13,359 nucleotides of DNA, from NCBI GenBank assembly GCA_965369635.1, contig CBDURC010000068.1:1-13359 (forward strand), given 5' to 3'. Positions 7,627-12,955 of this stretch are shown here, one piece after another (the stretch's first letter is position 1; every line of letters begins with the position of its first letter). This stretch comes from UBA3071 sp965369635 (GTDB lineage Bacteria; Chloroflexota; Anaerolineae; UBA3071). A model generated the notes under the pieces. The model worked only from the letters and a program-made list of their open reading frames with translations, ran no database searches and was not told the DNA's origin. Position numbers and translations under genes: made by a program.

Positions 7627-7926
7627 ATGACCGACAGATGCGTTGGCTTCTGCAAAGCCTTGTGCGACAGCACCAGACAGAGGATCCTGGTAATGCTCCG
7701 TGAGCGAGACATGTACGTGGGTGAGATTGCCGATGCCTTCCGACTATCTCAACCCAGCATCTCTCACCACTTGAGTATATTGAAAGGCGCCAATGTGGTG
7801 AGAAGCCGCAGGGAAGGCAAGCAGGTATACTATTCTCTCAACCGGGAGAACATACAAGAATGCTGTGGCATGCTGATGTCCAGATTCGTTACCGAAACGT
7901 CCTGTAGCATTGCGGAAGAGCCCTAA
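7627..7926 (+). CDS. arsR: ArsR/SmtB-family metalloid-responsive repressor
   Basis: This 99-residue winged-helix protein has the ArsR fold: a DNA-recognition helix in LSQPSISHHLSILKGANVV (residues 40-58) and a wing RSRREGKQVYYSL (59-71). Such dimers repress their own operon and let go of DNA when metal or metalloid binds. The classical ELCVCDLC site of plasmid R773 ArsR is absent; the aligned stretch DMYVGEIADAF (28-38) has no cysteine. Cysteines instead occur at 5, 9 and 13 in the first helix and at 79, 80 and 93 near the C-terminus, so a relocated arsenite site is likely. The start at 7627 is the first ATG after an in-frame stop; the ribosome site is weak. Position upstream of arsM makes arsenite the likely signal, though another thiophilic metal is possible. 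Confidence 0.92.
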   Translation: MTDRCVGFCKALCDSTRQRILVMLRERDMYVGEIADAFRLSQPSISHHLSILKGANVVRSRREGKQVYYSLNRENIQECCGMLMSRFVTETSCSIAEEP

Positions 7927-7967
7927 GCGCTGGGGGAGAGAGGTCGTCAGGCTTAGGGTCCTTTTTG
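7921..7967 (+). terminator. Intrinsic terminator overlapping the arsR stop codon
   Basis: CCCTAAGC (7921-7928, containing the TAA stop) pairs perfectly with GCTTAGGG (7951-7958) around a 22-nt loop and is followed by TCCTTTTTGG. A ribosome finishing arsR would cover the left arm, so efficiency could depend on translation. It separates arsR from arsM. Confidence 0.65.
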
Positions 7968-7983
7968 GGGGTGAACCATCGAA

Positions 7984-8004
7984 GTATTCAAATACGTCAG
8001 TATG
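7984..8004 (+). promoter_or_regulatory. Candidate ArsR operator 2 upstream of arsM
   Basis: This stretch shares GTATT, AAA, GTC and AGTATG in order with operator 1 at 7590-7612, differing by a 2-nt gap. It contains two overlapping palindromes, GTATT-CA-AATAC (7984-7995) and ATAC-GTCA-GTAT (7992-8003). A weak promoter may overlap it (TTGGGG at 7965-7970, 17 bases, TCAAAT at 7988-7993). The site lies 32 bases before the arsM start. Confidence 0.5.
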
Positions 8005-8036
8005 TAGAGACGAATGAAGCATAAAGGAGCAAGAAG

Positions 8037-8909
8037 ATGTCAGACGAATCCAGAATCAAAGAGAAAGTGCGTGAGCGGTACGGCGAGATAGCCGCCGAGT
8101 TCATAGAGACAAAGGGAACGGCGAGCTGTTGTCCTCCCCAGCGGGCTAGTTGCTGCCCACCGCAGCAAGCCAGTTGCTGTAGCCCCAGCCAGACCGATGT
8201 GACCAGCCTCACCAACGCCATGCGGCTTTACCCTACACAGGCCCTGGCCGACCTGCCCGGCAGCGTGACTGACATGGCGTTAGGCTGCGGCAACCCCACA
8301 GCCATCGCTGAACTCAGGCCGGGCGAGGTCGTGTTGGACCTGGGCAGCGGTGGGGGCATAGACTGCTTCCTGGCGGCGCGCCAGGTCGGACCCCAGGGGC
8401 GTGTCATCGGCCTGGACATGACGCCGGAGATGATCAGTCTGGCCCGTCAGAACGCCAAGAAGATGGAAATCAACAACGTCGAGTTCCGCTACGGCGAAAT
8501 GGAGGAGATGCCTCTCCCCGACGAATCGGTGGACGTCATCATCTCCAACTGCGTCATCAACCTGTCTCCAGACAAGGACAAGGTCTTCTCCGAAGCTTAT
8601 CGTGTCCTTCGACCCGGAGGGCGATTGACCGTTTCCGACATCGTGACTTATGGCCCGCTGCCGGAAGCCGTGCGCAGCAACCTAGAAGCTTGGGCTGGCT
8701 GCGTCGCCGGAGCGTTGGACGAGTCAGCCTATCTGGATAAGATCAGGCAGGCCGGTTTCACTCAGACCGAAGTCATAGAACGCAGCGTCGCCGAGACAGA
8801 ACAGTGGTTCAAAGCGGACCAGGCACAGCAAATGGCTCAGAGCCTGAATGAACTGCGAGGCAAGATAGGCAGGATAGCCAGTATCAGAGTTACAGCACGC
8901 AAGCCATAG
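8037..8909 (+). CDS. arsM: Arsenite S-adenosylmethionine methyltransferase
   Basis: The protein has 290 residues and all hallmarks of Ars[14 protein letters not shown] with Cys84, the SAM-binding loop [16 protein letters not shown] (99-114), [10 protein letters not shown] (124-133), [11 protein letters not shown] with Cys172, [14 protein letters not shown], and WAGCVAGAL with Cys222. Cys84, Cys172 and Cys222 align with the arsenic-binding triad of characterised ArsM enzymes (Cys72, Cys174 and Cys224 in the algal enzyme). It adds methyl groups from SAM to As(III) in the cytoplasm, giving mono-, di- and volatile trimethylated arsenic. The N-terminal region has three 8-residue repeats, each with a Cys-Cys pair (29-52). 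The ATG at 8037 follows AAAGGAG at good spacing. The gene stands behind arsR and a second operator-like site, so arsenite induction is expected. Confidence 0.96.
   Translation: MSDESRIKEKVRERYGEIAAEFIETKGTASCCPPQRASCCPPQQASCCSPSQTDVTSLTNAMRLYPTQALADLPGSVTDMALGCGNPTAIAELRPGEVVLDLGSGGGIDCFLAARQVGPQGRVIGLDMTPEMISLARQNAKKMEINNVEFRYGEMEEMPLPDESVDVIISNCVINLSPDKDKVFSEAYRVLRPGGRLTVSDIVTYGPLPEAVRSNLEAWAGCVAGALDESAYLDKIRQAGFTQTEVIERSVAETEQWFKADQAQQMAQSLNELRGKIGRIASIRVTARKP
8121..8192 (+). repeat. Three tandem 24-bp coding repeats (ASCC units) in arsM
   Basis: Units at 8121-8144, 8145-8168 and 8169-8192 encode [16 protein letters not shown] and ASCCSPSQ. Protein identity is higher than DNA identity, so the expansion is old or maintained by selection for the Cys-Cys pairs. 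Confidence 0.85.
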
Positions 8910-8971
8910 CCGGTTCAGATGCATGGGGGCAAGGATTCCCGTTCAACACACATCAGGGCGCTAAAGGCAAC

Positions 8972-9016
8972 ATGACCCAGGTCATTAGCACCCTGGCAGA
9001 CTGGTGCTGTTATGAT
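8972..9016 (+). promoter_or_regulatory. Candidate promoter and palindromic operators of the CBS-domain gene
   Basis: TGtTATGAT (9008-9016) is a good extended -10 without a recognisable -35. Directly upstream are a 14-bp palindrome ATGACC-CA-GGTCAT (8972-8985) and an inverted repeat AGCACC/GGTGCT (8987-8992, 9003-9008) that ends in the -10 region. The layout fits regulated transcription of the downstream gene; the regulator is unknown. The rest of 8910-9089 shows nothing recognisable. Confidence 0.5.
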
Positions 9017-9089
9017 GGACGCAAGGTGGAGGCAGCTTTGCGTCTTCGCCTGAGCCAACGATTCTCGAGGATGGCCAGGAGAACCTGCC

Positions 9090-9500
9090 ATGTGTGTGGC
9101 AGACATCATGATCTCGAATCCCGTCACGGTGTCCCCTGCCGACTCCATCGGCACCGCCGTCAGGCGAATGCGGGGAAGCGGCTATCGCTGCCTGCCTGTC
9201 GTCCAGGGGACACGGCTGGTGGGCGTCGTCACGGACTACGAATTGAACCGAGCGGCCAACTCCCCGCTGGTGGCCCGCGAGCCATGGCACGATCACTTCC
9301 TTCTCGACCTGATCGAAGTGCGCACCTGCATGAAGCGGGATCCATTGACCGTCGCCCCCGAGGCGCACATCCGAGAGGCCGCCCGCGTGGTCTGCGAGGG
9401 TGACGTGTGTGGAGTGCCAGTGGTGAGCGGGCACATCTTGGTAGGTCTGGTGACGACGTCTGACTTGCTGAGGCATCTGATACACCTCCTGGGAGAGTAG
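9090..9500 (+). CDS. Stand-alone two-CBS-domain protein
   Basis: The 136-residue protein is two CBS domains and little else. The first (about 3-55) runs VADIMISNPVTVSPADSIGTAVRRM then GYRCLPVV and LVGVVTDYEL; the second (about 79-134) runs CMKRDPLTVAPEAHIREAARV then VCGVPVV and LVGLVTTSDLLRHL. Such pairs form a Bateman module that senses adenine nucleotides or SAM and controls a partner protein, but no partner domain is fused here. The ATG at 9090 follows AGGAGA with about 7-base spacing. It follows arsM by 180 bases and appears to have its own promoter, so membership in the arsenic response is uncertain. A strong hairpin follows. Confidence 0.88.
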   Translation: MCVADIMISNPVTVSPADSIGTAVRRMRGSGYRCLPVVQGTRLVGVVTDYELNRAANSPLVAREPWHDHFLLDLIEVRTCMKRDPLTVAPEAHIREAARVVCEGDVCGVPVVSGHILVGLVTTSDLLRHLIHLLGE

Positions 9501-9535
9501 GTGGCCCCCGAGACTCAAACGAGACATGGTAATCC

Positions 9536-9579
9536 AAGCGAGCACTGCTTCCGCACACGGAGCAGTGCTCGCTTTGACT
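9536..9579 (+). terminator. Strong hairpin after the CBS gene, probable terminator
   Basis: AAGCGAGCACTGC (9536-9548) pairs with GCAGTGCTCGCTT (9562-9574), and TCCG/CGGA extend the stem after one bulged T to a CACA loop: 17 pairs in all. Only TTTGACTT follows, so the T tract is weak. The same bases include the -35 of the next gene, so end and start signals are packed together. Confidence 0.6.
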
Positions 9580-9602
9580 TGGAGCGCAAAAAAGGTTATC
9601 AT
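9574..9602 (+). promoter_or_regulatory. Sigma-70-type promoter of the B12-radical SAM gene
   Basis: TTGACT (9574-9579), a 17-base spacer and TATCAT (9597-9602) each match the consensus at 5 of 6 positions. The expected transcription start is about 9609, only about 3 bases before the ATG at 9612, so the mRNA would be almost leaderless. Confidence 0.7.
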
Positions 9603-9611
9603 ACTGGCGCT

Positions 9612-11381
9612 ATGCTGTTTGCCAACACTCAGGCCGATCTGATCTTCCTGCACGCACCCAGCGTCTACGATTTCCGGAAGCGGGCCATCCTCTACGGCCC
9701 TATCAGCGATGTCGTGCCCTCCAGCCCTGTCTTCGAGATGTATCCGATCGGTCTCACCACCATGGCCGAGTACGTGGAACGGGATGGCTACCGCGTGCGC
9801 ATCGTCAACCTGGCCGTGCGCATGCTTGACGACCCCGATTTCGACGCCGAACGGCTCATCGCCAGGCTCGACCCGCTGGCTTTCGGCATCGATCTGCACT
9901 GGCTGCCTCACGCCCACGGCGCGCTGGCTATCGCCGAGTTGGTCAAGCAGCATCACCCACACACTCCTGTGATCTTCGGCGGCTTCTCGGCCACCTACTA
10001 CCAGCGGGAACTTTGCGACTACCCTCAGGTGGACTACGTGATACGAGGCGATTCGGCGGAGGAACCGCTGCGCCAACTCCTGGAGTGCCTGCGCGCTGAC
10101 CGCTCGCCGGCCCAGGTGCCCAACCTCACCTGGCGAGATGCAGACGGCCAGGTGCACGAAAACCCGCTCACCTACTGCCCGGACGACCTCGACCACGTCG
10201 CTCTGGATTACAGCTACGTGGTGCGGGCAGCGGCGCGGACCCTGGGACGGGATCTGAAGAACTACAAGCCCATCGAACGCTGGCTCGATTATCCCATTAT
10301 GGCTGCGCTTTCCTGTCGTGGCTGCACCCAACAGTGCCTCACCTGCGGTGGCTCGGCGGAGGCCTTCCGCCGCCTGCACAAGCGGAAGCGCCCTGCCTAT
10401 CGCGACCCAGAGCAGTTGGCCGGCGACCTCTTCCACATGGCCGAGGTGAGCAAAGGCCCCGTATTCATCCTGGGAGACCTGCGCCAGGCGGGCGCCGGCT
10501 ACGCTGAGCTCTTCTTAGAGGCGGTCCGCGGCTTCCCCGGCCCGGTGATCGTGGAGTTGTTCAACGCCGCCAACGACGGCTACCTGCAGCGGGTGGGCGA
10601 GACCTTCACCGATTGGACGCTGGAGATCTCGCCGGAGACACATGACCCCGCCGTGCGCCGCGCCTTCGGCAAGCCATACGACAACGAGGCCCTGGAAGCC
10701 ACCTTGGCCACCGCGCTGGACGCGGGGTGCAGCCGGCTCGACCTCTTCTTCATGGCGGGCCTGCCGAAACAGACGGCGGAGTCGGTGCTGGACACCGCCA
10801 AGTACTGCCGTCACCTGATGACCCGCTTCGATGACAATCGCTTGCAGCCATTCATCTCCCCGCTGGCACCGTTCCTGGATCCCGGTAGCCGCGCCTTCGA
10901 GAACCCGGAACGCTACGGCTATCGCCTCTTCTGCCGCACGCTGGAAGAGCACCGCCGAGCGCTGGAAGCCCCCACCTGGAAGCACACCCTCAACTACGAG
11001 ACGAAGTGGATGAGCCGGGCAGACATCGTGGAGAGCACGTACGAAGCAGGGCTACGACTCACCCGACTCAAAGCGGAGCGGGGGATGGTCGACGCAGGCG
11101 TGGCTCAGGACATAGAGGACCGCGTCGTTCAAGCGCGCCGCTTGATGGCCGAGATTGATCGGCTGTTGGAAACCTGCACGCCGCAGGAGTCGGAGCGGGA
11201 ATTGGCGCGGCTGAAGCCGGAGATTGACAGTGCTAATACCTCCACTATCTGCGACAAGCGGGAGTTGGAGACACCCATCGAGGGCTTGCGACTGAAGATC
11301 CCCGGCATCGCCCGCTTCCTGCTGCGCGAAGGCTGGCAGGCAGTCAAGTCTAGACTTCGAACCCCAGACTCCAGACTCTGA
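9612..11381 (+). CDS. B12-binding domain/radical SAM protein of unknown function
   Basis: This 589-residue protein has an N-terminal Rossmann-like cobalamin-binding region (about 15-170, with SPVFEMYPIGLTTMAEYVE and VIFGGFSATYY) followed by a radical SAM core. The iron-sulfur motif is Cys238-x3-Cys242-x2-Cys245 in CRGCTQQCLTCGGS, with one more Cys at 235. Later core elements include FILGDLRQ, DWTLEISPETHD and RLDLFFMAGLPKQT. Such proteins use a 4Fe-4S cluster and SAM to make radicals and often methylate or rearrange unreactive carbons with cobalamin; the substrate here is unknown. It resembles the uncharacterised B12/radical SAM group that includes Thermoplasma Ta0216 (recalled, not searched). 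The start at 9612 is preferred because the upstream in-frame ATG at 9501 would translate through a hairpin and the promoter. The last 12 residues come from repeat element B. Confidence 0.85.
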   Translation: MLFANTQADLIFLHAPSVYDFRKRAILYGPISDVVPSSPVFEMYPIGLTTMAEYVERDGYRVRIVNLAVRMLDDPDFDAERLIARLDPLAFGIDLHWLPHAHGALAIAELVKQHHPHTPVIFGGFSATYYQRELCDYPQVDYVIRGDSAEEPLRQLLECLRADRSPAQVPNLTWRDADGQVHENPLTYCPDDLDHVALDYSYVVRAAARTLGRDLKNYKPIERWLDYPIMAALSCRGCTQQCLTCGGSAEAFRRLHKRKRPAYRDPEQLAGDLFHMAEVSKGPVFILGDLRQAGAGYAELFLEAVRGFPGPVIVELFNAANDGYLQRVGETFTDWTLEISPETHDPAVRRAFGKPYDNEALEATLATALDAGCSRLDLFFMAGLPKQTAESVLDTAKYCRHLMTRFDDNRLQPFISPLAPFLDPGSRAFENPERYGYRLFCRTLEEHRRALEAPTWKHTLNYETKWMSRADIVESTYEAGLRLTRLKAERGMVDAGVAQDIEDRVVQARRLMAEIDRLLETCTPQESERELARLKPEIDSANTSTICDKRELETPIEGLRLKIPGIARFLLREGWQAVKSRLRTPDSRL

Positions 11382-11382
11382 C
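11343..11382 (+). repeat. Degenerate mini inverted repeat B with CCAGACT units, across a stop codon
   Basis: Two tandem heptamers CCAGACT (11364-11370, 11371-11377) face a left arm holding the palindrome AAGTCTAGACTT (11346-11357). GTCA and AGTCT on the left pair with TGAC and AGACT on the right. The stop codon of the radical SAM gene (11379-11381) lies inside the right arm, so the repeat supplies the last residues and the stop. It is shorter and more decayed than elements C and D. Confidence 0.45.
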
Positions 11383-11403
11383 GAACAGAGCAAGCAACAC
11401 ACA

Positions 11404-11427
11404 ACACGTCGCCTGAGAGGCGAGTGT
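11404..11427 (+). other. Stem-loop in the leader of the 2-oxoacid oxidoreductase operon
   Basis: ACAC-g-TCGCCT pairs with AGGCGAGTGT around a GAG loop: 10 pairs and one bulge. No T tract follows, so it is not a clear terminator. It lies 37 bases before the ferredoxin-like gene. No confident promoter was found in 11382-11464, so the hairpin may be an mRNA end, a leader structure or an operator. Confidence 0.4.
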
Positions 11428-11464
11428 AGAGCTACGAGAATCAAGTTTGCCAAAGGAGATGACT

Positions 11465-11809
11465 ATGGCCAAGGGCATTATCCTCATTGACGAGGATCGT
11501 TGCAAGGGGTGCGGCCTGTGTGTAACCGTCTGCCCCAAGCATATCCTCCGACTGGCAGAGGGGCGGTTCAACGCTAAGGGGTACCAGCCCATCGAGGTAA
11601 CGGCCCCCGAGGCGTGCACCGGCTGCACCCTATGCGCCGTCATCTGCCCCGACGTGGTCTTCACCGTGTATAGACAGAGACGGAAGCACGGAAGCAAGGG
11701 AGCTAGGGTGCAGGGGAGCAGGGGTGCAGGGGCGCTAGGGTGCAAGGCTGCTCCTCCGCTCCTCCGCTCCTCTGCTCCTCTGCTCAGACCGGAGGCAAAG
11801 AATGGCTAA
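11465..11809 (+). CDS. 2-oxoacid:ferredoxin oxidoreductase delta subunit, 2x[4Fe-4S] ferredoxin-like (KorD/VorD type)
   Basis: The protein has two 4Fe-4S motifs, [12 protein letters not shown] and [12 protein letters not shown], and the connecting block [11 protein letters not shown] that is typical of the KorD-like delta subunit. It carries electrons from the thiamine-dependent catalytic subunits to ferredoxin. It is 114 residues long; about 73 belong to the family, and roughly 41 more (from 11685) are encoded by repeat element C, giving a Gly/Arg-rich then Pro/Leu-rich tail. The ATG at 11465 is used because AAAGGAG (11452-11458) is correctly spaced; in-frame ATGs at 11447 and 11459 are not. 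Its stop overlaps the next start by 8 bases, so translation is probably coupled to the alpha subunit. Confidence 0.92.
   Translation: MAKGIILIDEDRCKGCGLCVTVCPKHILRLAEGRFNAKGYQPIEVTAPEACTGCTLCAVICPDVVFTVYRQRRKHGSKGARVQGSRGAGALGCKAAPPLLRSSAPLLRPEAKNG
11685..11785 (+). repeat. Octamer-built mini inverted repeat C, translated into the delta-subunit tail
   Basis: The left arm is eight consecutive 8-nt units (11685-11747): AGCACGGA, AGCAAGGG, AGCTAGGG, TGCAGGGG, AGCAGGGG, TGCAGGGG, CGCTAGGG and a 7-nt TGCAAGG. The right arm (11748-11785) is CTGCTCCT, CCGCTCCT, CCGCTCCT, CTGCTCCT and CTGCTC, which is the reverse complement of the same unit, AGCRGRGG. It sits between the conserved end of the delta subunit and the ribosome site of the alpha subunit (GGAGG, 11791-11795). 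It is purine-rich then pyrimidine-rich on the coding strand and can fold into a long imperfect hairpin. Confidence 0.85.
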
Positions 11810-12953
11810 AAAACTGCTCGAAGGGAACGCAGCCATCGCTGAGGCTGCCATCCGCGCGGGGGTCGAAGCCTTCTTCGGCTACCCCATCACACCCCAGTCG
11901 GAGGTGCTGGAGCATTTCTCCAAGAGGCTTCCCGAGGAGGGGCGCGTTTTCCTGCAGGCCGAAAGCGAGGTTGCGGCCATCAACATGGTCTACGGCGCAG
12001 CATGCGCCGGGGCGCGGGTGATGACTTCCTCATCCAGCCCAGGCGTCAGCCTAATGCAGGAAGGTATCTCCTACATGGCCTGTTCCGAGGTGCCAGCAGT
12101 GCTGACGAACATCATGCGCGGGGGGCCGGGCCTGGGCAACGTCCAGCCCGCACAAGGGGACTATTTCCAGGCCGTCAAGTCCGCTGGCCACGGCGACTTC
12201 CACATGATCGTCCTGGCCCCAGCCAATGTCCAGGAGGCCATTGACCTGATGGTGCTGGCCTTCGACCTGGCGGAGAAGTACCGCACCCTCGTCATGCTCG
12301 TCGCCGATGGCTGTATCGGCCAGATGATGGAGCCAGTGGAACTGCCGCCCATGCGCCCGGTCCGCCCGCCCGAGGAGCGGCCCTCCTGGGCGCTCACCGG
12401 CGCCAAGGGGCGGGAGCACAACATCATCACCTCCCTCTACCTGGGGGCAGAGAGGATGGAAGAGGTCAACCTGCGTTTGCAGGCCAAACTGAAGAAGATC
12501 GCCGCCAACGAGGTGCGCTGGAAGGAGTACAGCACCGAGGACGCCGACCTCCTGCTGGTGTCCTTCGGCACTGTAGGCCGCATCTGCCAGTCGGTGGTGC
12601 GGGAGGCACGGGCGAAGGGGATGAAAGTGGGGCTCTTGCGGCCCATCACCCTCTGGCCCTTCCCCAGCGCTCGCCTGGCCGAACTGGCTCAGCAAGTACG
12701 CGGTATGTTGGTCGTGGAGATGAATGCCGGGCAGATGGTTGAGGACGTACGGTTGGCCGTCGAAGGCCGCTGCCCGGTGCGGTTCTATGGGCGGATGGGA
12801 GGCATCGTCCCCCTGTCCGACGAGATCCTGCCCGAACTGGAGAAGTTGGACGCAAAGGAGCGGAGGAGCGGAGGAGCGGAGGTGCAGGGGAGCCGAGGCG
12901 CACCCTTGCTCCCCTGCTCCCCTGCTCCCTTGCTCTCTTTTCTGGAGGATTAG
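11802..12953 (+). CDS. 2-oxoacid:ferredoxin oxidoreductase alpha subunit (VorB/KorA type)
   Basis: The 383-residue protein matches the pyrimidine-binding alpha subunit of branched-chain 2-oxoacid or 2-oxoglutarate:ferredoxin oxidoreductases: [17 protein letters not shown] (25-41), [56 protein letters not shown] and a C-terminal transketolase-like part with [12 protein letters not shown] and [20 protein letters not shown]. With the beta subunit it oxidises a 2-oxoacid plus CoA to acyl-CoA and CO2. VorB-like (3-methyl-2-oxobutanoate) is my best match, but KorA cannot be excluded. The start follows GGAGG at 11791-11795. About 31 residues from 12859 on come from repeat element D; without them the length (352) is normal for the family. 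The beta subunit begins 2 bases after the stop. Confidence 0.94.
   Translation: MAKKLLEGNAAIAEAAIRAGVEAFFGYPITPQSEVLEHFSKRLPEEGRVFLQAESEVAAINMVYGAACAGARVMTSSSSPGVSLMQEGISYMACSEVPAVLTNIMRGGPGLGNVQPAQGDYFQAVKSAGHGDFHMIVLAPANVQEAIDLMVLAFDLAEKYRTLVMLVADGCIGQMMEPVELPPMRPVRPPEERPSWALTGAKGREHNIITSLYLGAERMEEVNLRLQAKLKKIAANEVRWKEYSTEDADLLLVSFGTVGRICQSVVREARAKGMKVGLLRPITLWPFPSARLAELAQQVRGMLVVEMNAGQMVEDVRLAVEGRCPVRFYGRMGGIVPLSDEILPELEKLDAKERRSGGAEVQGSRGAPLLPCSPAPLLSFLED
12859..12937 (+). repeat. Octamer-built mini inverted repeat D, translated into the alpha-subunit tail
   Basis: The left arm has AGCGGAGG three times (12859-12882), then TGCAGGGG and AGCCGAGG (to 12898). The right arm is CCCTTGCT, CCCCTGCT, CCCCTGCT and CCCTTGCT (12903-12934). 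Both arms are forms of the AGCRGRGG unit of element C, 1.1 kb upstream. It lies at the very end of the alpha-subunit gene, before the ribosome site GGAGG (12943-12947) of the beta subunit. Confidence 0.85.
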
Positions 12954-12955
12954 AG

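Noticed and set aside
8925..8950. Possible terminator after arsM (gggggcaaggattccc)
   Set aside because: Only a 3-bp G/C pairing is possible and no T tract follows.
8972..9403. 143-codon + strand open frame starting upstream of the CBS gene
   Set aside because: It is in another frame, overlaps the palindromes and promoter, and loses out to the clear two-CBS frame.
9501..9611. Upstream in-frame ATG extending the radical SAM protein by 37 residues
   Set aside because: The extension encodes the hairpin and promoter sequence and has no family features; 9612 matches the promoter-derived start.
8985..10436. 483-codon open frame on the - strand opposite the CBS and radical SAM genes
   Set aside because: It lies antisense to two well-supported genes, has no recognisable domain, low-complexity His/Val-rich composition, and results from high GC third positions on the other strand.
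11685..12937. Octamer repeats considered as ends of an insertion sequence or a composite mobile element around the alpha subunit
   Set aside because: Each element is a complete inverted repeat by itself, no transposase lies between, and the enclosed gene is a standard operon member.
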